From positions 6,981-70,980 of the forward strand of contig JAZSEY010000018.1 in assembly GCA_045531905.1 (NCBI GenBank): 64,000 nt of DNA, given 5' to 3'. The stretch is from RGIG6919 sp045531905 (GTDB taxonomy: Bacteria; Bacillota; Clostridia; Lachnospirales; Lachnospiraceae). The position numbers and the translations under genes were made by a program. Below, in pieces: positions 33,562 through 40,524 of this stretch; within the stretch, counting starts at the first letter, position 1, and every line of letters begins with the position of its first letter. The notes beneath the pieces are model-generated. The model ran no database searches and was not told the DNA's origin. It was given only the letters and a program-made list of their open reading frames with translations.

Positions 33562-34905
33562 ATGAAACAACCTATGAAAAAACACATTTCTGGCTTCATT
33601 ACATATATGATTTTATTCTTAATACTGGTTGGTTTGGAACTTGGCATGCAACTTATAGTTGCATGGATACCAACTGAGCGTATACAAGCCAACATGGAAA
33701 TCTCTGCAGCATATTTATGCGAAAATCCGCTCTTTTACAACGTACATGAAAAGGATAAAAGCACCCGCATTGACCATTACGCAGATTCCATTTTGTTAAA
33801 CGTTTTATATTGCTATGACAAGGACGCACCACTAAAAAGTGTGATGTACTCCGGCTACTATTACGAAAAATCAGTAAATGAAAACAGCAATCTGAAAACA
33901 GCAGTGACAGAGAACAAAGAACCAACCGTTGACTACATGCGATACTGGCATGGTTCTATCTCCCTATTAAGACCACTTTTTACGGTACTGCATTTGAAAC
34001 AAATATATATACTCAATGGCATTTTGTTGCTGTTATTCCTTGCTTTATTATTGTTTCAAATATTTCGATATCTGGGCAAGGGAGCTGGCATCGCCTTTAT
34101 CCTTGCACTCATTTTCAATAATGTCTGGTTTGTTCCGTTCTCGTTGGAATATACCTTTATGTTTATGCTGATGCTCATCAGTAGCAACCTGCTATTTTAT
34201 CTACATCGCAAAAATTCTGCACTGATACCTGTTTTATTCTTTATTACAGGAAGTCTGGCTGCATATTTTGATTTTCTAACCACCGAAACCATTACGTTAA
34301 CAATTCCGTTAATTCTATGGTTGTTGCTGGAGGAAAAAACAGGAAGCATTACCACATTGAAAGACGGTATCATAAAGTGCATCAAGGCAGGCGCGCTTTG
34401 GCTCATTGCATTTGTACTGACATGGGCAAGTAAATGGTTATTGGCCTCCCTAGTTCTTGGAGAAAATGCTTTTACCAATGCATTTTCGCATGCATCCCTT
34501 CGCATGCAGGGCGAGGCCGGGATTTCCGATGTGACAGGTATCAATCTCATCCTCGGTTCCCTACTACGCAACTTAGACTGTCTGTTCCCATTTTCCTTAG
34601 TGGAACAAAACGGCTATCTATTGGCACTTGGTACACTGGTGTTATGCAGTATTATTTATTATTTGATTAAGAACCAAAAAACTACAACACCAATCGTTCC
34701 ATTATTGATGCTCATTGGTTGTATACCTTATCTTCGCTATACAGTGCTCTCCAATCATTCGTATATACACTGTTTCTTTACGTTCAGAGCACAGCTAATC
34801 ACGATATTCTGTATCGGACTTTTATTTGTATATAATACTGACACGGCTTTCTTACAAAAGGAATGGAAAAAACTATGGAAGAAAAAAAGCAAGAAAAGAA
34901 AATAG
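33562..34905 (+). CDS. Polytopic membrane protein of unknown function
   Basis: 447 residues with one N-terminal membrane segment (about 12-34), an extracytoplasmic loop of about 110 residues containing NPLFYNVHEKDKS and DYMRYWHGS, then about eight or nine further membrane segments from residue 148 to 435, and a Lys-rich cytoplasmic tail. The topology resembles GT-C glycosyltransferases or polymer-handling membrane enzymes, which often pair with a GT2 that loads a lipid carrier, but I do not recognise a catalytic motif. It overlaps the following GT2 gene by 43 bases in another frame. Confidence 0.65.
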   Translation: MKQPMKKHISGFITYMILFLILVGLELGMQLIVAWIPTERIQANMEISAAYLCENPLFYNVHEKDKSTRIDHYADSILLNVLYCYDKDAPLKSVMYSGYYYEKSVNENSNLKTAVTENKEPTVDYMRYWHGSISLLRPLFTVLHLKQIYILNGILLLLFLALLLFQIFRYLGKGAGIAFILALIFNNVWFVPFSLEYTFMFMLMLISSNLLFYLHRKNSALIPVLFFITGSLAAYFDFLTTETITLTIPLILWLLLEEKTGSITTLKDGIIKCIKAGALWLIAFVLTWASKWLLASLVLGENAFTNAFSHASLRMQGEAGISDVTGINLILGSLLRNLDCLFPFSLVEQNGYLLALGTLVLCSIIYYLIKNQKTTTPIVPLLMLIGCIPYLRYTVLSNHSYIHCFFTFRAQLITIFCIGLLFVYNTDTAFLQKEWKKLWKKKSKKRK

Positions 34906-35585
34906 AAGCCTATCAGCTTACCATATTGATGCCATGTTTAAATGAGGCTGCCAACATCGGCTATGCTTTAGATGCAGCACAGGCATTCCTAGAGCACTCC
35001 CACATCCATGGTGAACTCTTAGTTGTGGATAATGGCAGTGCAGATAAATCTGTATCCATCGCAAAGGCTCATGGGGCAAGAGTGATAACTGAGCCTTTGA
35101 AAGGCTATGGTATGGCACTCCGCACGGGAATGAAACACGCTCAAGGAACCTATATCATCATGGGGGATTGCGACAGCACCTATGATTTTTCTAATCTCAT
35201 GCCCTTTGTGGAACAACTTCAAAATGGATATGATTTCGTAATTGGCAACCGCTTTTCAGGTGGCATTGCAAAGGGGGCCATGCCATTTTCTCATCGCTAT
35301 TTTGGTGTACCTTTTTTATCTTGGCTTGGACGTCTTCGATATCAGGTTGACATCACTGATTTTCATTGTGGCCTCAGAGGCTTCCGTGCAGACCTTGCCA
35401 AAACATTTTCTTTTCAGACAACCGGCATGGAATTTGCAACGGAGCTAATCGCACAATTCGCCAAGGCAAATGCGCGCATCATTGAAGTGCCTACCACGCT
35501 GTCTGTGAGCGTGTCTCCAAGAAAAACACACCTGAAAACAATAAAAGACGGCATTCGCCACCTTTTATTTATGCTAAAAGGCTAG
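34863..35585 (+). CDS. GT2-family glycosyltransferase (DPM1/DolP-mannose synthase-like)
   Basis: 240 residues. The GT-A fold is seen as ILMPCLNEAANIGYAL, VVDNGSADKSV and GDCDSTYDF, with the metal-binding DxD-like DCD. DFHCGLRGFR and METATELIAQF-like (GMEFATELIAQF) segments are typical of polyprenyl-phosphate sugar transferases, which transfer a sugar from a nucleotide donor to undecaprenyl phosphate. No C-terminal membrane domain is present. It is paired with the polytopic membrane protein upstream, which could use the lipid-linked sugar. ATG 34863 immediately follows AAAAGGA, and ATG 34875 has a 12-base spacing, so the start is uncertain within 12 bases. Confidence 0.85.
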   Translation: MEKTMEEKKQEKKIEAYQLTILMPCLNEAANIGYALDAAQAFLEHSHIHGELLVVDNGSADKSVSIAKAHGARVITEPLKGYGMALRTGMKHAQGTYIIMGDCDSTYDFSNLMPFVEQLQNGYDFVIGNRFSGGIAKGAMPFSHRYFGVPFLSWLGRLRYQVDITDFHCGLRGFRADLAKTFSFQTTGMEFATELIAQFAKANARIIEVPTTLSVSVSPRKTHLKTIKDGIRHLLFMLKG

Positions 35586-35600
35586 AACACCGTCGTTTTA

Positions 35601-37040
35601 TTAATAATATTTTCTTGGAATCTTATACTGCTTCGCATATTTATCCGCCACAGATCCCTTTTTACAGTAAATGGTCACTTTTTTACTACAAAGAAACGCA
35701 TATTTTTTAATGTTCTTAACGCTTTTTCTAAGCTTCACAATCTGCAAATTCTTACATTCTGCAAATGCACGCTTGCCGATATCCGTTAACTTGGAATCCG
35801 CTGTTACTTTTTTCAAATATGGATTCATATAACAGGCATAATCTCCCACTGCAACTACGCCCTTCAAATTCAACTCTTTATTTTTTGTTCCCATAGGATA
35901 TACACACAAGGTTCTTGGGGATCTCATGTATAATGCACCAGCCTTGGCAAAATACTTTTTATTCCCCTTTGCCACCTGTATCTCTTCCAAAGCAGGCAGG
36001 TTGTATGTCGGGATATATGTAACCAAAGATTTTTTATTTCCTTCCCGAAATCCTTGAAAACTAGTTCCCAATTTAATGGTCTTTAGTGTTTCACAGCCAT
36101 CAAAGGTATGCACTGAAAGCACTTGCAGTTTATTACCAAAGGTGATTTTCTTTAGTTTCACACATCCACCAAAAGCATAGTAGTGTATTTCAACTTCATC
36201 CCCATAGTATTCATCTATCTCTTCTGTACAGGTTAACTTTGACCCCTTTGCAAACGTTACCTTCTTCAACTCTTTGCAATTCTGAAATGCTCCAGCCTTC
36301 AAAGTAGTAACTGACTTTGGAATTACAATAGCGGTAATATCTGTACCGTAAAATGCTAATTGATGTACAATTTCTGTGCCCTTTTTAATACTGGCTACGG
36401 TATCCTTCCGCAACGCAATATACAAGTTTTTGCCATCTGCACTATACAGACTGCCCTTTATCATTTTCAAATTCTGATTATGCTCATGAATATCAATTTT
36501 TTGCAACTTAGGTGCTTCCCCTAAAAATCTGTCGCCCAAATCTTTAACCGATGCTCCCAGTGAAATGGTTTTCAGTCTTTTACAATCTGCAAATGCCGAT
36601 ACGCCAATAGACACCACGCCATCTCCTATCACAACCTTTTGCAAATTAGGACAATAAGCCACTGCCCCAAAACCGATATCCGTGACACCATCTCCCACGA
36701 CTAAAGTTTTCAGATTTGGCAAATAAGATAAGCCTCCAGGCAAGATACCTGTAACACTATCTTTGATAATTACTTTCTTTATCTTGGATAAAGGAATATA
36801 TCCTCTCCACGAACCAGTATAGGGATAAGCAAAACCGCCTTCATATTCATACTGATTCTCATAATTTCCCACTACCCCAGAACCATAAAAGGTCAGACAC
36901 CCGGTTTCTTTATTGAAGCTATATTCCGCTTCCGTTACCACTTCTTTCTGGTCTTCCTCTTCTTCAGCCATAACCGCCGGACACCATGCCATGAAAACGC
37001 AAATTACCACCATAAATAACAAACATTGCCGTAATCTCAT
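35601..37040 (-). CDS. Secreted BspA-like leucine-rich-repeat protein
   Basis: 479 residues. A signal peptide (MRLRQCLLFMVVICVFMAWCPAVMA) is followed by about ten BspA-type LRR_5 repeats of about 23 residues, for example VTDIGFGAVAYCPNLQKVVIGD and VVSIGVSAFADCKRLKTISLG. Such repeats serve surface binding or adhesion. A short, beta-rich N-terminal region precedes the repeats, and no membrane anchor or sortase motif is seen at the C-terminus, which ends in a Lys-rich last repeat. GGAGGG lies just before ATG 37040. It has its own promoter overlapping an inverted repeat. Confidence 0.9.
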   Translation of the reverse strand: MRLRQCLLFMVVICVFMAWCPAVMAEEEEDQKEVVTEAEYSFNKETGCLTFYGSGVVGNYENQYEYEGGFAYPYTGSWRGYIPLSKIKKVIIKDSVTGILPGGLSYLPNLKTLVVGDGVTDIGFGAVAYCPNLQKVVIGDGVVSIGVSAFADCKRLKTISLGASVKDLGDRFLGEAPKLQKIDIHEHNQNLKMIKGSLYSADGKNLYIALRKDTVASIKKGTEIVHQLAFYGTDITAIVIPKSVTTLKAGAFQNCKELKKVTFAKGSKLTCTEEIDEYYGDEVEIHYYAFGGCVKLKKITFGNKLQVLSVHTFDGCETLKTIKLGTSFQGFREGNKKSLVTYIPTYNLPALEEIQVAKGNKKYFAKAGALYMRSPRTLCVYPMGTKNKELNLKGVVAVGDYACYMNPYLKKVTADSKLTDIGKRAFAECKNLQIVKLRKSVKNIKKYAFLCSKKVTIYCKKGSVADKYAKQYKIPRKYY

Positions 37041-37076
37041 CCTATCCCTCCTTACAAAATACTAATATGTTCTTAC

Positions 37077-37105
37077 ATTATAACACTCTACATACATAGG
37101 TACAA
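37077..37105 (-). promoter_or_regulatory. Promoter of the LRR gene
   Basis: Minus-strand TTGTAC (37100-37105) and TATAAT (37077-37082) with a 17-base spacer. Confidence 0.65.
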
Positions 37106-37129
37106 CCTATCCCATCATATATTATGATG
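37096..37129. promoter_or_regulatory. Two inverted repeats between the LRR gene and spmA
   Basis: ATAGGT-ACA-ACCTAT (37096-37110) overlaps the -35 of the LRR gene, and CATCATA-TAT-TATGATG (37113-37129) lies just upstream of spmA. Both arms are perfect in each case. They look like operators for two regulators or two sites for one pathway; no binding protein can be named. Confidence 0.5.
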
Positions 37130-37149
37130 AGTATGTTTGAGGTATTATT

Positions 37150-37749
37150 ATGCTTAATTTTCTGTGGGGAATTATGCTTTTGATTGGTATTATGTTTGGT
37201 GCTTTTTCCGGCACCTTAGGAGATGTTGGAAATGGAATGCTTTCTGCCTCCAAGGAAGCCATTCAGCTTTGCATTGTCATGCTTGGCGTCATGGGATTTT
37301 GGAACGGCATCATGGAAATCGCCACCCAAGCCGGTCTCATTGAAAGACTAACTAAAGGCATCAAACCGATACTCCGTTATCTGTTTCCCAGTGTGCCCGA
37401 CGGAGATACTACCCAGGACCACATAGCCACCAACATGATTGCTAATATGCTGGGACTTGGTTGGGCTGCCACCCCTAGCGGACTTCGTGCCATGCAAGGT
37501 CTGCAGCGTCTAAAAAAAGAGGGCGCAGAAGTCGCCAGCCATGACATGTGCATGTTCCTGGTCATCAACATTTCTTCCCTCCAGCTCATCCCCATGAATA
37601 TGATTGCCTATCGAAGCGAGTATGGAAGTGTTAATGCCACTGCCATCGTGGCACCCGCTCTAATTGCTACCACTGTAAACACCATTGCCGCCATTTTATT
37701 TGGTGTACTTATGAGAAAAAAACACCACAAGGGAGGCGGCTCTAAATGA
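37150..37749 (+). CDS. spmA: Spore maturation protein A
   Basis: A 199-residue membrane protein of the nucleoside-recognition (Gate) family with four or five membrane segments. AIQLCIVMLGVMGFWNGIMEIA and NMIANMLGLGWAATPSGL are typical. In Bacillus, SpmA and SpmB are needed for full dehydration of the spore core; the exact transported solute is unknown. It overlaps spmB as ATGA. Its presence is evidence that the organism can form spores or descends from one that did. GAGG lies 7 bases before ATG. Confidence 0.93.
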   Translation: MLNFLWGIMLLIGIMFGAFSGTLGDVGNGMLSASKEAIQLCIVMLGVMGFWNGIMEIATQAGLIERLTKGIKPILRYLFPSVPDGDTTQDHIATNMIANMLGLGWAATPSGLRAMQGLQRLKKEGAEVASHDMCMFLVINISSLQLIPMNMIAYRSEYGSVNATAIVAPALIATTVNTIAAILFGVLMRKKHHKGGGSK

Positions 37750-38270
37750 AAATGATTCTCTTTCTCTCAGATTTCATCATCCCCCTGGTGGTGTTCTATA
37801 TTATTCTATATGGGCTCATGCAAAAGGTATCTATCTATGATGCCTTTATCAAAGGTGCAAAGGAGGGGTTTTCCGTTGTTGTTGACATTGCCCCTACCCT
37901 AATCGGCTTGATGGCAGCTGTGGGAGCCATCCGTTATTCCGGTTGTCTGGATTTTGTGGCAAACCTGCTCTCTCCTATCGGAAACTATCTACATATTCCG
38001 GCACCAGTATTACCGGTTATCTTGGTTCGACTATTTTCTGCCTCTGCCGCTAATTCTCTTGTTCTGGACTTATTCCGGGAATATGGCACAGACTCTCTTA
38101 TCGGCATCATGATTTCCCTCATGATGAGTTGTACTGAAACCTTATTTTATACCCTAAGCATTTACTACATGTCTGTCAAAGTTACGAAAACCCGCTGGAC
38201 AATACCGGGGGCACTTTTTTCCATGGTGGCAGGAATGGCAACCTGTGTGGTGCTTTCATATATGATGTGA
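37746..38270 (+). CDS. spmB: Spore maturation protein B
   Basis: 174 residues and about five membrane segments, same Gate family as SpmA. The core VVDIAPTLIGLMAAVGAIRYSG and the segment SASAANSLVLDLFREYGTDS with SCTETLFYTLSIYY fit SpmB closely. It is translationally coupled to spmA. Repeat D starts at the stop codon and provides its terminator. Confidence 0.93.
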   Translation: MKMILFLSDFIIPLVVFYIILYGLMQKVSIYDAFIKGAKEGFSVVVDIAPTLIGLMAAVGAIRYSGCLDFVANLLSPIGNYLHIPAPVLPVILVRLFSASAANSLVLDLFREYGTDSLIGIMISLMMSCTETLFYTLSIYYMSVKVTKTRWTIPGALFSMVAGMATCVVLSYMM

Positions 38271-38396
38271 AAAAAAGCACTTCTGTATAAGGAGACGTTC
38301 GCACTTTCCTGTGTGCGTAGCAGTGCATAAGCTTGCACACTACGCAAGCTAAGCACTGACGCACACAGAGACTCCTTATACTAGAAGTGCTTTTTT
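38271..38396 (+). repeat. Long bulged palindrome, copy D, also a bidirectional terminator
   Basis: The shortest copy. The outer stem AAAAAAGCACTTC/GAAGTGCTTTTTT followed by TATAAGGAG/CTCCTTATA supplies U-runs on both strands, so it can end spmB and the convergent Rpn-family gene. It lacks the 6-bp stem of copies A-C, but keeps a 14-base left loop against AGA, CTGTGTGCGT/ACGCACACAG, bulge AG, CAGTGC/GCACTG, ATA against AA, and a terminal stem AGCTTGC/GCAAGCT with a 7-base loop. None of the paired stretches match A-C closely, yet the unpaired positions do. Confidence 0.88.
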
Positions 38397-38429
38397 AGAT
38401 AAGTGGATATTCTATTTTAAGTTTTGCTC

Positions 38430-39206
38430 TTAAACACTATCTAATATTACCTTTACCTCTTCGATTGAAAGCGACAACTTTTCTGAAATTTCTTCCACAG
38501 ATAAGCCACATTCTGTATAAGCTATAATTTTTCCTTTAGTTTCACCTTCTGCCTGCCCCTCTGCTTTATAGTCTTCTACAATTTTGCACATCTCAACTCG
38601 CCCCTTTCCTTCTTTTAGATTCATAATCTCTCGGCACACTGTCTGAAACCTATCGTCCTTTAGCACCGCACTGCTAGACAGCACTTTCATCAATGCTGCT
38701 ATATCCGTTTTATCATCCACTGAAGCATTTACGTACACCTCGTGATATCCGTTATCTAATACTTCGCCAGTCTCTCGCAACACTCTGTCTACATGATAGA
38801 TAGTCTTTCCTTTTTGAAACAAATCAAATATTGAAAGAAATATAACATATATATCTGGAAGCTTGTCAAACTTAATACCTTTTTCTGCAATGTAGGTATC
38901 CATATTAGATGCATTATATCTCACTCTTCTTTGATGATCATCGTTATCCTCTTTTTGCACCTCAATATTATAAAACTTCCCTTTCTCGTCTTTGCACATA
39001 ACATCCAAAATAACGGAACGTCCTTTAATGTTTCTTAACGATTTTTGTGGTATGGATGACACAATTGTCAAGTCTTTCTTTTGCAAAATAATCTGAAGCA
39101 CTTCCTTGCAAAATTCACTACTCTCTGCCAGTTTGTGCCAAAACACATCGTCAATTGGTCTCAGTGCGTCAACCACCTGTCCTGCTTTCATTTTTTCGTT
39201 GTTCAT
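38430..39206 (-). CDS. Rpn-family PD-(D/E)XK nuclease/transposase-like protein, intact
   Basis: 258 residues. The PD-(D/E)XK core is present: Asp68 in VILDVMCKDEKG and Glu82-x-Gln84 in YNIEVQKED, as in Rpn proteins that promote recombination. The N-terminal LRPIDDVFWHKLAES and the C-terminal helical tail (YTECGLSVEEISEKLSLSIEEVKVIL) are typical of the family. GGGGG lies 6-7 bases before ATG 39206; an in-frame extension to 39248 lacks a ribosome site. It is next to palindrome D, as the broken Rpn gene at 8117 is next to palindrome A. Its real role (nuclease, defence or transposition) is unknown. Confidence 0.88.
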   Translation of the reverse strand: MNNEKMKAGQVVDALRPIDDVFWHKLAESSEFCKEVLQIILQKKDLTIVSSIPQKSLRNIKGRSVILDVMCKDEKGKFYNIEVQKEDNDDHQRRVRYNASNMDTYIAEKGIKFDKLPDIYVIFLSIFDLFQKGKTIYHVDRVLRETGEVLDNGYHEVYVNASVDDKTDIAALMKVLSSSAVLKDDRFQTVCREIMNLKEGKGRVEMCKIVEDYKAEGQAEGETKGKIIAYTECGLSVEEISEKLSLSIEEVKVILDSV

Positions 39207-39331
39207 TATTTGCCCCCTTCTTCTATAACAACTCTTTGTTTGTCGCATAGAATTAGAAGCAAGAGAACTTTTTAATGTTGGTTATAATTTATAATATCAC
39301 ACGTTTTTCACGCATGCAAACATATCTACGA

Positions 39332-39541
39332 TTACTCTCGCTCATACTCCAATATATCCCCCGGCTGGCAATTCAGTGCCTCGCAGATTGCCTCCAAGGT
39401 GGAAAATCGAATAGCACTTACCTTTCCTGTTTTTATCTTCGATAAATTCACATTGGTTACGCCCACCTGTTCTGACAGCTCATTCAGACTCATCTTTCGG
39501 TCTGCCATCACTCTATCTAATCTTAATACAATTTTTCCCAT
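39332..39541 (-). CDS. Small Xre/Cro-type HTH regulator
   Basis: A 69-residue protein that is almost only a helix-turn-helix domain: MSLNELSEQVGVTNVNLSKIKTGKVSAIRFSTLEAICEAL, ending CQPGDILEYERE. This is the YozG-like form that sits with DUF2975 membrane proteins. GGAGAAGG precedes ATG 39541. It lies 15 bases after the DUF2975 gene and is presumably co-transcribed; it probably controls its own operon. No enzyme domain is present. Confidence 0.88.
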   Translation of the reverse strand: MGKIVLRLDRVMADRKMSLNELSEQVGVTNVNLSKIKTGKVSAIRFSTLEAICEALNCQPGDILEYERE

Positions 39542-39556
39542 ACGCCTTCTCCTATC

Positions 39557-40267
39557 CTATAATGTCTCATCTGATTCCTGCTGAAGCATAGCACCGTACT
39601 TGAAAACGTTTGTCAATACTAACACAACCAACACTGCAAGTACTACACCTAAGTCAATATTAAAGGTAAAATCACCTGTCATGAAACCTTCTGCCATACC
39701 CTGTGCAATACCACCAAGAATGCAGGTAGGAATCAATGAGATTGCCAAGTGATGCATCTTCTTAATAATACTCTCTGTAAATGGTGTCTCGCATTCATGA
39801 AATTCCTTACTTAATTTTCCAATGAATACAAATGTTACATATAATGATGTTAAAAATAATGCCATTGCACCAAGCATAATTGCCATATTTCTCATACCGG
39901 AATATTTCATATCGCCTGTTGTCATGTATAAATCAATGTTCTTATCCGTAACCTCTACCTTTTCCAAGGTTGCATCTGCACCATTGACTTTCACATCGTT
40001 CTTTTTCGAAAATTCTTCTTCCAAAGACTTCACAATCTCATCTTGATCTTCCTCTTTCATCAGCACACCTAATGATTCGGTGTTCATATGCATTATCACA
40101 TCACTATTCACCGTTACAGCCATTAAATCCTTCGGTAACACTGCTATCGCAATAGCACCAATAATCAAACATACAATACCCACCATCACTAACGCTTTAC
40201 AAATGTTCGCAATAATCTGTCCTGCTTTACCTAACTTGTTAATTTTTTGAATCGCTTCCTGTTTCAT
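39557..40267 (-). CDS. DUF2975 membrane protein
   Basis: 236 residues and four hydrophobic segments (about 23-45, 130-152, 172-195 and 205-225) in the arrangement of DUF2975 proteins. An outer loop of about 80 residues lies between the first two and is rich in Asp, Glu and Lys. The gene is coupled to a small HTH regulator, a recurrent pair in Firmicutes, but its job is not known. GGAGG lies 8 bases before ATG 40267; the frame continues upstream to a GTG at 40282 which overlaps the ribosome site. Confidence 0.8.
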   Translation of the reverse strand: MKQEAIQKINKLGKAGQIIANICKALVMVGIVCLIIGAIAIAVLPKDLMAVTVNSDVIMHMNTESLGVLMKEEDQDEIVKSLEEEFSKKNDVKVNGADATLEKVEVTDKNIDLYMTTGDMKYSGMRNMAIMLGAMALFLTSLYVTFVFIGKLSKEFHECETPFTESIIKKMHHLAISLIPTCILGGIAQGMAEGFMTGDFTFNIDLGVVLAVLVVLVLTNVFKYGAMLQQESDETL

Positions 40268-40467
40268 AATTAAATCCTCCACATTTCATAAATAATCTCT
40301 GGCTATCTGCCAATCATTTTTTAAGTATCTTTTTTCGCGAAAACACAACAAACATTAAACATTTAATGCTTATCGATAAACCCATTATAACACCATATTA
40401 ATGTTTGTCAAGCACTTTTTAATGTTTTTCGATAATTTTTTTATGAAATGCGTTTCTTATCCCAAAA

Positions 40468-40517
40468 AGCACAAAAAAACGGCTTAAACAGGACGATTTC
40501 ATGTCCTGCCTAAGCCA
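40468..40517 (-). terminator. Terminator of the fructose PTS operon
   Basis: On the minus strand GGCTTAGGCAGGAC pairs with GTCCTGTTTAAGCC (two mismatches) and is followed by a run of seven T. It follows ptsI. The 40268-40467 stretch holds only AT-rich sequence with no further gene. Confidence 0.85.
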
Positions 40518-40524
40518 GTACTTA

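Noticed and set aside
7785..38396. The four bulged palindromes as integron attC sites or IS200/IS605 ends
   Set aside because: attC sites need terminal RYYYAAC/GTTRRRY core sites and no integrase or such cores are present; no Y1 transposase gene or IS ends are in the window. The shape is only superficially similar.
7785..38396. The palindromes as a CRISPR array
   Set aside because: Copies are kilobases apart, have diverged stems, and there are no regular spacers or cas genes.
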